Origin: Otis tarda
Lineage: Eukaryota; Chordata; Aves; Otidiformes; Otididae
Direction of reading: 5' to 3'
Assembly: GCA_026413225.1 (NCBI GenBank)
Contig: CM048576.1
Span: 5,278,501-5,342,500 of the forward strand
Length of the DNA: 64,000 nucleotides
The notes below the pieces were generated by a model. That model worked only from the letters and a program-made list of their open reading frames with translations. It had not been told where the DNA came from and searched no databases. A program made the translations under genes and the position numbers. This document shows, piece by piece, positions 1 through 13,183 of this stretch. The first letter of the stretch is position 1. The number at the start of each line of letters is the position of its first letter.

Positions 1-3000
1 AATGTGGACCTCTCCTGCACACAGGAGCTTTAAATCTTCTCCATCAGGCTAACTACGGCAGTGGTTATAAATCTCAGGAGAGATAAGCACTTGGAAAAAC
101 TCTCACTCAGTGAGGAGCTGCAAAGCATGAGGGACCAGTGGGGGTTATTATTGTTTGGCTTCAGCTCTGAGGGCATAAAGATAGATTTCACCTGGCTAAG
201 TTGCAGAACACAATTAAGGACCATGCTGCCTTCCCCTACTAGTGGAGGAGAAAAGTTTCTTACTGGAGCCAAATAACTTTGACAAACTAAAGAATTTGCA
301 CAGTGAAGATCTTCAAGCTTCTTGTTAGTGAACCAGAAAGGCAACAGCAAGTGCACTGAAAGGCAAGGTAGCAAATGTAATTCCTCTCTTTAGAAATGCT
401 TGAGAATTATAGGAAAGTGCAGTAATAAGGAAATTAAGTGTCACAAAAAATGACACTGAAAATAGAGAGGACTGCTAGACCAAGGACTTGCAGTGACAAA
501 GCTCCAGGTAACGCTACACACAAGCTATATCCAAGTGGTGCACACAAAAAATCCATTAAGACAGGAATTTGGCCAAGGTTGTCTGTCACAACTCCCCAAC
601 AAACTATTGCTAGAGAGCATCCTTGTTATCTTTACACTGCAAATAAGTAATGCAAGTGTGGGCTGTCATCACCAGAGCCCAACTGTAGCATGGTTACAGT
701 ACACATGCAAAGGATCTGATGGCATAAAAAAATGAAGCCAGAACTGACCTCTCCAGTGCACGTGCTGAGTGGGCTATTCCAGAACTGTGCTAATCACTCT
801 GTGATTAAACAGTTTGCTAACTTGATACATGTTGGTTTTTTTTTTGTATGGAAGCTGGCTTACATGCCAACTGTGAGAAACATGGTACCAGAGTGGAAAT
901 CTGCCTGCACTGATCTGGGCAGACACATTCAAAGGAGTTTTTCTTAATTTAGGGCATCTCTGCTCCCTTTCCATACCAGAAAGACTCATGGTTATCTGAA
1001 AGTCCAAAGACTCCTTCCTTTTCTACAGGAGAGCATTAACACACAAACAGCTTTAATAAATGTCAATTAAAAACATGTGTTCCTTGGGGTTTTGGAGAGG
1101 AATGCCCCAGTATCCTGCCAAGAACAGGTCAGTGTAGGAGAGTTATGGATCTGTAGCACAGAGCTTCAGGTTGAGATTAATCACCATATGGAAGTTGTAC
1201 ATCTTTTCAAGGCCATGTGTCCTTCCATCTAGCAAATACAAACCCATGCTAAGACTACAGATTAAAAATATGCTATAATTCTTAGAGGGAGATGGAGGAG
1301 GAGTGCCAGCTTAATTTCCATCAGTCTAAGGTGGAACTATCTTCATAACTCTTGCCTTGGCTGAACTGAACTCAGGAAAAGGCCAGAGGGACAAGCCACC
1401 CGCGCTCCAGCATCACTGTACTGAAGGACAGAGGAGGCAGGGCTTTCCTGATGCCCCTGACACAGGTTCACCCCTCATTCTCACCAGGGTGATAGTGTCT
1501 TACTTTTTATTGTGTTCAGTCATCATTTCAGGGTGCTGCCTTGGAGGTGCAGAGGAATACTAGGGCTGCAGCCCCAGGATGCAGTGATACAGCACAAAAG
1601 GCCAGACAGGAAACTGAGGAGGTGGGAATTGCCAAAACCAGACCTGGGATGCCTTTGTCTTGATAACAGAGGATGCAAATAAACTCCACTGAAGTCAACA
1701 GGAGTTTTCTCGTGGATTTTAGCGGAAGCAAGATTTCACGTTGGGAGTGAATAAATGATCCTGTGGTTTTCTCTTCCCAAACTCCAGCCTTTCTTCAAAC
1801 AGATGGGCTGAAACACACTCCACACTCAGAACAGAAAATGCAAACATGACCTGGCAATCATTGTAAGGCTCCCACAACCTTGTCTTTTAGGAACGCCCAC
1901 ATGTCATTGCTACACAAACAAGAGCTGCCAGTGTGGGAGACTTTGGGGCAACATTCCAGCAAGACAGGAGAAACAAATACCAAAACAAGAGAGCAACAGC
2001 ATTTTAGCAGCTTGCCTGGAAGAGTAAATATTGACTGGTTAACTTGAAAAAGCCAGCTCATCCTCCTTTTTGGAGAGGGCAGTTCTGGCACAGAGGAGGA
2101 GCCCTCACAAGTTAGCAAGCACACTGGGCTTACAAAACACTACAAGGAAGTTTCTTAGTAAATATTTCTGGAAGGTGGTACTGGATGGCTGATCTGCACA
2201 GTGGCTCTGTTCATGAACAAAGGAATCCCAGAGCCCCTCTGCAGCCTCTAGAGAGTAAGCTTAAAACATACCAGGAATTCACATGACGCTAAGGGTAAGC
2301 AGGGTTGGGTTCTCTGCACATCTCCCTGTCCCAGCGAGGAGAGTGGCCACGGAGTTAGAACAGATTGCCAGAAATAGCAAGTGCTCCAGCAGAGCAAGAA
2401 ACAAAACCCAGCTCCTCTTGGGGAGATGCTGGACACTGGTCTGCCCTCTTTTGTCAAGGAGTGCTTTCAAGAGGTTGAACTCAGCTTTTGCTGCCCCAGC
2501 TTTCCTCAGCAGCATTTGCTGTCCAAGCACCATCAGCATTTCAGTCAGCTGATGGAGAACTGGCCAAAGCTATTTAGGGCATGAAGACCAAGCACAAAAG
2601 CACACCGACAATTTTCATCATCCCGCTGTTAGGTACAAAGTCCACAGAAATGCATCTGTGAACTCACCAGTAAAAAATGCTAAAACTCACAGTCCGTCTC
2701 ATGTACAGTCCTTTACTAGTATAACTGCAGTGCCCTACGTGGTGACTGCCAGACAGTCAAAGTAAAAAGAAGCCTTTTGGGGGTTTTAACACAGCTCTAG
2801 AGTCATCTGACACAGATATTACAGCCGCTCTCACAATGAAAGGTCAGACACACACACATTGCTATTCCTGTAAATCATTAATGCAACAAGTATGTTAGAC
2901 CATAACTGACATTTAAGAGGCTGTCCCATTTACCCTGAGTCTCTTGGCGAGCACCCTATAACTTTTCTTTCCCTGTATTTTGGAGAAAACACCTCCCTGC

Positions 3001-6000
3001 CTGAATACGATGGAATATGTGCTGTGGCCAAAATTCCAGGGAGATTTTATGATGTCAAAAAAGAGAAAAGGTCCTACCAGTTCTGCCTTGTTCTCCACGT
3101 TCTCAGAAAATGTAGAAATCAGACCACCCATTTCTTCCCTGCCTAAGTTACTACTATTCCCTCTCACCTATCTGTGGCCAAAAAAGTGAATGAGGATTCC
3201 ATCTGTTCCTTCACTCTCCTCTCCAGGCCTGCTACTGCTGGGAAAGACAAGTACAGCCTTGGATTCTGCACCAGCTCCCACATGAGGACAACTACTTCTT
3301 TTGGACTGCCAGAAAGATAATATATTTGTTAGGAAATTCTGCAAGATAGAGGGCAGGAAGCCTAATTGAAAGGAAGCAATTACTTGTTAGTTTTCCTTAC
3401 AGACATGGACTATCTGTCAATAAGTGTCAACTCTCTAGAGAAAATGAGATCCAGAAATAATCTCAATTAGGCAGGAAAGTTTTCTGAGTTGCTTTAAGAA
3501 TGGCAGGGGACTTGCTTTGCCAGAAGGCCTTCGTTCAGATTCTCATTTCTTGTGCACAGTAGCAAAAGGACCATCAGCAATCCCTGAGCAAGGGAGAAGG
3601 GAGACTCTCAGCACGTTGGGGTGGCATCAAGTTTCCTCACTCCCTGCCTCTTCAGCACTCCATCTCCCACCCTGCGTGGTTGTATTGTCAATAGTGTATA
3701 GCTTTAAATGTCTGTAGAGATCTGGAAAGCACACCACACACTCCACAGGCATGGCGGGGAGGTCTCCCCCAGCTGGGCAGCAGTCCAACTTGCAAAGGAA
3801 TTCAACACGCGTGCACGCATACGCTCAAAACTTTTCCACTGACTGCAGGATTTCAGGCAGGGCACTCTGCTCCCATTCAGTTCAGCACACAGGATTTTAA
3901 GGTGAGAAGTCTGCAGCCCTCTAGGCTCAGGCACACCAGGAGAAGGCTGGGTTCAGGCTGCCCCACGCAACAGGCAGCACAGCGCTTACTGACCTTTCCT
4001 GACTGAGGCCAGAAATGCATTCCTGTCTCCTGGTGATTGACCAGGAGACCTGAGTGACTGTTTGGTGGGATGCTCAGACACACAGATACACACACAGGCT
4101 AGCTGTATTACAAGTTGTTGCAGTCCTGAAACCCAAGGTCCTACCTGTAGCAAAAACCCCAATTCCCCACCCCATTCCCAAGACTTTCAGCCCAGCAAGC
4201 AGCCCTGACTATCCCGTCTCTCCTCACTTCTGGTGGAGCACGATGCCCTCTCCTGGGAGCCTGAGGAGGTGGCTGGAGAAGTGTTTCCTAGGCAGAGTGG
4301 GGTGAAACTCAGCAAGGTTCACACCAGGGACCCAGTGCCTTGGGGCTGAAAGGGAGGAACGGGGGCTTAAAATTGAGATTCCTAGCTATTATCTGTGATC
4401 CCACTTCCTTAAACCAGCTTCTGTCACCCACGGCCTCCAAAGGCAGACCAGCTTAACAGAACTGAAGTAAAACAAAGCTCTCCGTTTGCGAAGTGCTGTC
4501 CCCATCTCCTAGAGCTGCCATCACTGACCACTAGCCTGCAGAGGATGCTGTATGGAAAGCAAGAATAGCTGAAGGATCACAAAAATGCTTGGAAACTGAG
4601 AGGAAATTAACATGTTTTCTGTGTTCCAAACCTTTCCCTCAGATACCTCAGCCAACATAATTTCTTCACAAAAGCACACCTCTGCTTCTAGCTGGTTCCA
4701 CCTTCTGTCCTCTCATGCTTCCCCTACAGTCTCTACACCTTATGCCACCCTCACTGTATGTACCTGGCTGAAAAAATACAAATGTCTCTTCCTAATGTTA
4801 CACCCTACACACATCCTCCCTTTGCTCTTTCACCTTTACCACCCACTTTGCTCTGCCACTCCCTCGAATTCACCAGCAAGTCTGAGGCAGAGATTTATAG
4901 CCCTGCATCACTCTCCTTCTTCATAGAAGCCGTTAGTTTCTGAGAGCTGTATGCATTTCTCTCTAAATTTCCCTGTGGTCACTTGCTGAGTGATCTGAGC
5001 ATCCTTTCTCCTTAAAGACAATACCCATTGCCCTCTGGATTCATCCCTGTGTGAAAGAGGAGAGAAGCCTGCATGTTCTCTGAACGCTCCTCTTGATGAA
5101 GAGATATCTGCAGGCAAAGCAGATATGTGGAAAGGGGGCCCCAGCCAACAGATGCAAAGGTGGCCAATTGTAGACATGCAATATTGTCTCCTCCCTCTCA
5201 CCTCCTCGCTGCACTAGGGATCCAGCACCGCACACTGGCTCCAGTTGTTTGCAAAGCCGCAGGGTGTGGGGAGCATGGCAACATAACAAGTGCCACGTTT
5301 CCACTGCAGAGTCTACTGCCTGACCTGGTAGACAGACCTGTTTTGTCAGGCTTAGCTAGAAGAAACAGAGATAATGCAGGGTTGCAAAGCAGAGAGAAAA
5401 AATGAGAAATGTTTTTGAGATTTTAGCTCCCACACTAGCCCTCCCCACACCTTTATACAGCAACATCCACTGGAGGGGAGCTGGCCATTTCTTTAATCGT
5501 TTTAAAAATACCTCCTTTATCCCTTATCCAAGCCTACAGCATGTCTCGGCTACTCTGTGCTTGCCCCAGTTCATACAGAGAATGGCACAGGGTGCAGTCT
5601 GAACAGCTTTGAGGCTTTTATGTACAGCAGAGCATTACCTAAAAAGTGTAGGTAAGAAGAGGAGCCCTGGGTTCTGCCACAAAGCAGAACCCAATTCCCT
5701 GGAGCAAAACTGATCACACAAAATACAAAATCAGCTTTGCAGGGGAAGATGAAGCACCCTTGAGCTAAAAGCACTCATGCCAAACAACTGAAAGAGGCAG
5801 AGAGCAGCAGCCCAGGCAGCCAGGAGGGTCAGCGGAATCTGCGCTGGGTAGATTTGGCATGGGGAGACGACTGTTATTTCATTCAGATAGGAAAGCTAAC
5901 AGTCTTGAAAGAGAGAGCAGTCCTGTTAAGCCAGATGTATTTACATGTTACGAGACAGCCTGTGCAGCCCAGAGGTCTGCTGCAAAGCTTGTTGAAGTCG

Positions 6001-9000
6001 GCATTTCCACCTACTTTTGGCAAGCCTTAGATCTGTCCCTCCTCAAACAAGGCAGAGAAAGAAAGTGCTGTCATCCCTGTTTCATGAGGCACTGGGTCTT
6101 TCTCACAGTCATGCAGAGTGTTGTTGGACGTGAGTAGGGAACTGGACCCAGTACTTCTGCTTTAGCCACCAAAGTCGCTGGTTTGCATACCTACACACTG
6201 CGGTGACTGTGGCAAGTGCTTTGCCCAGTTGCTTATTACTTGTGTTTTCCTGTCCCCCTCCAAAATAGCTGGCATTTGCCACCCTGCTGATATTGGAACA
6301 GATGTCTCATTAGCTCAGCTAGAACTTGGGAAGTGGAAGAGTGAGGAGGATGAGCTCAGGTGGGAAGAAGCAACAACAACAGCAGGGACAGGTAGATTCT
6401 GGAGAAGCAGAGATCCTGTTTTCTTGCCAGCTTCCCTAGCGAAGAGCCAGAGAGAAAATAACGGATATTTATAAACAAACCTGTCTCTAAGGCAGCAGTT
6501 TCCAAAGTCTAATAATAGGGCTTGGACTTGTTTATTGAATGATTCACACAGCATTGCATAAAACTGCTGGAAAGCTTCTGCCTGTCCCCAGAGCATATTC
6601 CCGAGAAGCTGTGAGCGAGAGAAGTGGTCAGTTAGGGCCTGAATCCAGCTGCACTGGGTTCAAGCCAGCAGGGTACCAGCAGGTTCTGTCTTTTTGGAGG
6701 TGCAGTCAGAGCCAGCAGAAATGCTGGGCTGAGCAGAAGAAATGTAAAAGCCTCCTCCTGGGAAAAGACAACCACCCACTCCCTGTCTTGAAACAGCAAG
6801 GTAAGATGCCAAGGAGCCTGAAAATTGCTTTGACCCTTCCATTTCTCACACCTGCCGCACCAGTGAGCAGAGTTCAGGAACTCATGGTGCAATGCACTGA
6901 AATGCAGGCAAAGACTGTACCTGCCTCAAAGATTTTGCAGCAGTCAAGAGAATGTCAGGGATGTGGAAAGCTATCTGTCCCCAAAATCAAGGCGAAAACC
7001 CAAGTCTGCAGATTGCTGCTACTATGCCTTAACCACCGCTCTGGTCTCAAGCCAGACCTCGTAGTATGGACAACTGCTTACAAATTCACAACAAAAAAAA
7101 CACATCCAGTGGCTCTGTTGTTGTTTCTTGCTGACTTAAGATCCAACATGTTGAAGTGCAGCTTCTCCAGCCAAGCAGGAGGGGAGGATTAAAAATGGGA
7201 AAGGTCAAAACAGCCTCCTCTTTGTGTAAGGGAGAAAACAGAGCTGGGCTCTGCAGCACAGGGCAGCACCTGGACAGCATGTTCTGAGGCAGAATAATCG
7301 CAGTGATCAGACCTCCACCCTGCTCTTCACTGGACAGAGTCATTCCAACCAGCCCATTTCAACACAGGATAGAGGAAACTTCCCAGAGAATGCCTCTTTG
7401 CTCACTCCAGGCAGGACAACTGCCACAACATCACGCAGACTATTAGAAACTAGAGAAGGCCAGAGCAGCCTTCTCTGTGCAGGGTGGAAAACAGAGAAGC
7501 CTGCCCTTTTCTACAGAAAGTTGCTTAAGCCTGTTTTGTCACTCATGTTTAAACACTTTCCCAGTTATTCACCTCCCAAGCAGGATTCATGGAGTGACAG
7601 GACAAGTGAGTGACAGTCTAGCACGAGAACCCAGGCTGCTGGCTCTCTGGTCTCTAGTCAGGCATCCAGTCACATGCACTTGTTTGGAGGAGACCATGGA
7701 GTCTCTGCCTCTGCAACCAGCCTCAGACCCTGCCGCTTCACTGATCCCACAACAGAACGCAGCTCTGTCCAGTCCTGGTTGCAGTTCTGCAGACTTGCAC
7801 AGCAGTTACCCTCTGGATGAAGAACTGGGAAGAAAAGCAGCAAAGCACTGCATTGGTCAAGAGTCCTGCTAGGCTATGATGCGCTGTCACCCTGCACATC
7901 CACCCTGACCTTTTTTTGCTGCTTAGCAGACACAGCTGGAGTTTGCAAAGCAGACAGATGGGGCCTCATTAGTACCTCTCCAGGCAAGCGGATAGAGACA
8001 TGTACAGTTATTCATGGGGACATCAGCTGAATCTCAGCGGGGCTGGGATGATGCTCAGGTTCTGACAGATGCTGGAGGAGAAAGAAATTTACAGCTCTTT
8101 CCTCCAGCAGTGCCTGGAGAGCTAGGAACTCAAAATGACACAATTTCTTTACCAGAGCCTCTCTCCACTGCTACTTTGAGCGCTGCTTACAGCAACAAAA
8201 TAAACACACAATCTACTTACTCAATGCCTTTTGTTGGCTGTAAGGTGGACTCAAATACTAAGATAGTTCCTGCTTCTGAGGTCAATGCTAGTAGCAAGGA
8301 AAGAGCTGTTACCACTAAGGCCACAACTAAGAACTGTCCAAGTATTAGGCTCACTAGAGACAAGGCAAGGGAACAGGGGAAAAGAAAGAGCAGTTGTTAT
8401 TTGATGATGACCATCACCGTCCCAGGTACCAAACTTTGGTCCAGTCCCTTCAGTATCACTCAGAGGATGCACAGTCTGCTTTAGAAATAACATCCCCCGA
8501 CCATGCTTTACAGAAATCTCCTGTATGTTGGCAATGCAACGTGGAAAGTCAAAGTGCTTCCCCATTCCTATGGAGAAAAGAGCTGTCAAACAGCAGCTGC
8601 GCTCTGATACAACAGACCAGCTGCCAACATGCCATAAATCTGTCTTAGAACAACCAGCTCCTGTGCAGATCTGCCAGTCACACCTGAAAGCTGGCCTGTG
8701 GTGTTCCCAGCTAAGCCAGCCCTCAACATTTTATTCACTGTTATGCACATCCAAGGTATCTCCTCCACACAACTCAACTCCTTTGCCCCTACTTCTTCAC
8801 ACACATTCTTAGCTCCTGGCTTCTAAGAGTACATAATTTCAAATAATTTTGCTACAGAAAGAAGACGAAAAACTTGGAACAGGAGAAAATTCCTGAGTCA
8901 AGGAAAGCTTAAGTAGCACCTCTTTTGTAGATGCAGTCCCCTTTTTTGTTTTCCTTTCAAAAAAGAGCAAATTTGCATTGAACATCCTCAGAAACATGTT

Positions 9001-12000
9001 CAAGTCCAGGGGTGCCCTCTTCTGATGTGACCCCGAGCCCAGACAGAACCCCAAGTGGAGATGAACAGCTTACACATATGCCTGCCTTTGGAGGAAGTTG
9101 CAGTTGAACCAGGAACAGGCAGAAAAAGTAGGAGCGAAACTGAAATGGACCTTAAATCCTGCTACAGCAGACAAGCAGGAAAAAAAATATTTCTGTGGAA
9201 ATCGTGACTTCCCTCAGCCTATTTCTGAGAGTGTCAATCTGTCTCATTAATGGCATGCTTCCTCAGGGACTCTCCACCTCAGTGGTCCTTGTTGCAAAGA
9301 CTGGATGAGCTCAGACAAGATGAAATTTACTGGATCCCAGTATTTCACAGCAGCACTCATCGAACCTGCAGCACTCTCAGCCCCAGTTTAAAGATGGCAA
9401 AAGACTGCCAGCAAAAAGGAAGTCAGGAATGCTGTAACCCTTGTACGTTCTCCAGCCAGTCTCGTGCCATCTCTCAGCTTCTGTGAGACACTTGATCTAG
9501 ACACAGCCGTGACCGCAAGGTTGTGCCCATCTATGGTTCTGTCAAGAAACCAGCTTCTCTCAGTGTGTCAGGTCAGACACTAGCAGCACTGTAGAAAGCC
9601 ATCTAGACATCATCTTTTCCAGAACCAGCCAGAATAATACAAAGAACCCTTTCTCCAGCGACAGAAAGGAAGCAAAAGTGGATTGCCTACACAATCCTGA
9701 TGTGCTACCTGACAGGTTTGGTCACAACACTCCTCTCTGCCAGAGGCAACTCTAAGCAGGAAATCCAGCTGAGGCAGATCAGCAATTTGTGGTTTGACCC
9801 TTTACCCACAAGCTTGCAAACCACAAGACTTTATTTTTTAAGAGATCATAAATTAGCTGTCCCAAACCTGCTGCCTCACAATGAGATCATTTGCCTTAAC
9901 TAGGGTCAAAGCAAAAAGTAAAGAAAAAAATATATATCAGAAGCTCCTCCCTCAAACTTGCTAACAAAACCAGAAAAGCAAGCTACAAAATGCCTTTTAA
10001 AATGTTTCCTTTTGGATGCAGCTCCACCTTTTGGTACAAACGTCTTTGCATCCGTATCTGCATTCAAAAAGCAAGATCTTTCATCCAGCTAAGCCTGAGC
10101 CAGCTAGGCAATTCTTGCAGTCTCTTCCTCAGGTCCTGATGCACATAACTCTTTGGACTTCTACTGCTCACTCCGTCAAGTCTGTTCATTTACTAGTAAT
10201 CTTCTCATTATCAATGGCTTTTTGCTTAATCTCAGCACTGCACGGACTACAACAGTCCTGACACGTGAATTATGAAAAGATGAAGGGAACCTTAGGATTT
10301 CCTATCAGAAATCTCATTTGCAGCTCAGTCTTTATGATAGAAACACTGTTAGCAGCAACTTCACCTCTTATTCACAGTAGTCTCAGCTGGAATTGATAGA
10401 ATGCCTCTATGCTACATTCTGGCTACCCAGTAGCACTACCCATGACAACGATTATGCATTAGCAGGGACTAAAGGAAGAGAGCCCTTGGCTCCCTTACCT
10501 GCTGCCACAAAGGCTGGCTCTGGTACAAAGACACTAGATGAGAAACAACTTGTAGGCAGACTCTATGTGTGACCTTAAATGGGTCAAGATCTGAAATTCC
10601 CAACATCCCCCTGAAATCAGCATTCAAATGTGATCTACTCTTGTCATCAATGAGAGCAACAGCCCTCCCTTTCTCTGCCTCTCTCTTTAGCCTGCAAATT
10701 CTCCAGGTGGCAGGACTGACTCCACCTGTTGGCATGGTAAGCAGCAAAATGGAGTTCCTGCCTTGACTTGAAACTCTGGAATAACAAAGCTGTCTAGCTG
10801 TTCACTACCTGTAGCCACACCTCCATTTACTACGAAGAACCAAATATTTGTCGCATTCCTCTAGAAAACATTGATAACTCCTAATTATTGTCAAGTGATC
10901 AGTCTCCTACCACCACGCCAAAACACAAATCAAACTGGAGAGAAAGGTGGAGCAGCCACAATCACTTAAACCAGATATTTACTGTACTGTCTTCTCACAT
11001 TAAACATGAGGTTACAGGCTACGACAACATGGCACAGTCACACAAACAGCACCAGAGAGAGGTGCAATTAGTTCTTTAACTGCATTTGTTTCTTTATTTG
11101 ATTTAAGGTCAGGGGAAGGCAACAAGCAGGGCAAGAGTTTTGGTTTTAATTTAGTGGCACTGTAGAGCCCTGTTCAACACACGTAAACTTTTATGAGGGG
11201 TAGAGCCGGCTGGAGGAAGGTGGGGTAATATTGTGAGCACAGACATCACAACTGTGATCTCCAGTGTGACTCTGACCTTCCAGACCAGCTCACCCAAGAC
11301 ACCAGTTGCTGGGCTGAAAACCCTGAAGCTCCATATTTGACTCTTATGAAGGGTGATATTTGCACAGGGTGAAATACATCTCTCTGAAGACAGCCAAGAC
11401 TTAGACATCACAGATGGTTCCCTAAACCATCAAAGTTTGAATTTAGAGTCTTAGCTTCAAACTGTTCCTCCACACAGTGGGGGTGCAGTGGAAGAGAACT
11501 GTATTATCCATGCTGTAATTGTCCAGACAACAAAGCACCGTACTGCTTGCTCTTACCATGTTTTGCACTTCATAAGCTGTATTTCCAACAGAACGCAATG
11601 CCATTAAAAAACCTGCTCCTTAATGAAATGCAAGGGATTCAGAACACCTCTCCCTATGCTTCTGAAGTTGCTCTTGGGGTTCAGCCCATGCCTTGCTCCT
11701 CATCCAACTCCTCCTGCTTTGTTCCAGTAGTATCATGTTAAACCACAGCCCCATTGGTACAGTCTGCCCCTCCCATCCTGCTCAGCTGTTAACCTGCAGG
11801 CTTGCCAAGAGACCTGCCTAGCACTGAATTCTGTCCCTGGACCAACACATGCATTCTCAGAGGGACCTGCTCTTCTGTTTGGACCTCAACAGCTTCCCAA
11901 CATACAAATCTGCTTCCTGATCACCTGCTCTGGCACTCTGTCACTGCACACACAGACCAATCTAATCACAGTGAGGCATGGGGCTTGTGCAGCCTTTTTG

Positions 12001-12940
12001 CAAAAGGAACAACTTCTCTGCTCCATCTCATGCCATCCCATCCCCACAGAGTTCCAAGGATGTGAGTGAAAACAATTCCCTTCATCTAGCTTGTGATATT
12101 GCATGTTTTAAAAATTGAGATATAATACATACAGCATTGCTCTGAAGCATATTGGACCATACTGTCTATTCTGGGAAACAGAACTGCAAAAGAAAAAAAA
12201 AAAATTAATCCTTCTTCACCTCTCTGGCTGTTTCCAGAAATTTTAAGATCCTGTAGTCTAAAACTCAGAGGATGTTGTAAGTGTCTTTTAACAATTACTA
12301 TAAACAGCAAACAAACCCTTGGTTTCACAGATAACAAAAACACTCCGATCCAATTAAAACAGATAATTGGCTCAACTCCTAAGTTTGGGGGTTTTTCTCC
12401 CAAAAGTACAGGTTTGTCCTTGAAAGTGTCCCGGGAACATAACAACTTTAGACTGTTTCTCTGTAGTACACACTACTTCATTACTTGAGATTCAGTGTGT
12501 TTCAGTTAATTGTGTCTCAAGTGTTTTCCTCTTTTCCCCTTCCTTTTTCTTTAAAAAAAAAAAAAAAAATTCCTAAACGTTGTTACCTGAAAAAAATCCC
12601 TAAGAGAAGGTAAGCATTATTCAAGCAGATGAGGACAGTGGAGAGGGAGCAGGAGAGGGAAAGAGAGTCTGAGTTGGATTTTCCTAGTGCCAGATTTCAA
12701 CCTGGAACAGAACCTCATACTGTCATTCTTTTTTCTTTTCCATTTTTCTCTTCTGTGGTGTAATAGATAATAACACAGGGAGCAGCAGGGATAATACGTT
12801 CGTAGGTGGCTGCTGGATTTTCAAATGGTTTCTTACCAATATGTTCTGTGTAGGCAGAGCAGAGACCTGACACTGAGAACTGAAAGCAGATTATGTACCC
12901 TTTTTACAGCTGGAAGCTTGTAAATTGAAATCACTTCATG
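1..12940. other. Gene-free interval downstream of ALG9
   Basis: About 12.9 kb beyond the 3' end of ALG9 with no recognisable coding exon. Open frames here (longest about 217 codons, 6539-7192 plus; another of 156 codons at 8014-8484 plus) have low-complexity, non-family-like translations and are within chance expectation. There is no CpG island. In mammals the next gene on this side is PPP2R1B; no HEAT-repeat exon of it was seen. Only short simple tracts stand out, such as A-runs near 12190 and 12553. The interval may contain a longer ALG9 3' UTR, because another minus-strand AATAAA lies at 11094-11099. Confidence 0.6.
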
Positions 12941-12947
12941 GGAGAAC

Positions 12948-12953
12948 TTTATT
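12948..12953 (-). other. ALG9: ALG9 candidate poly(A) signal
   Basis: TTTATT on the plus strand reads AATAAA on the minus strand, about 107 bases after the ALG9 stop codon. It is the first canonical signal downstream, so a short 3' UTR form is plausible. Mammalian ALG9 can have a longer 3' UTR, so this need not be the only site. Confidence 0.5.
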
Positions 12954-13059
12954 AGTGAATCTTACAAGCACAATCTTTCAAAAAGGGAACTGAAGATGGC
13001 TTAGGCAGCTGTCCAAGAGTGTCAGCAGATGCTTTTGGTTTTGTTGCCCAGGTGTGTTG

Positions 13060-13183
13060 CTAGCCTCCCATTTTTTTCCTGGTTTGCTTCGACCTCCGGG
13101 ATTTCAGAATAGTGTAGTTTGCATACCATGTGTACTGTTCTGAGAGGAGAGGGACATAGAATGCACGCAGCAGCTTTGAGGAC
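13060..13183 (-). CDS. ALG9: ALG9 exon 15 (C-terminus and stop)
   Basis: Encodes SSKLLRAFYVPLLSEQYTWY through the basic tail ending KKMGG and a TAG stop (residues 559-599). The acceptor is ...gtttcag; the exon's first G completes an AGG arginine codon begun in exon 14. The preceding intron is about 11.1 kb. Confidence 0.93.

Noticed and set aside
6539..7192. 217-codon plus-strand open frame
   Set aside because: No domain or family resemblance; a frame of this length can occur by chance in 64 kb of both strands.
8014..8484. 156-codon Ser/Thr-rich plus-strand open frame
   Set aside because: Chance-like composition and no splice or homology support.
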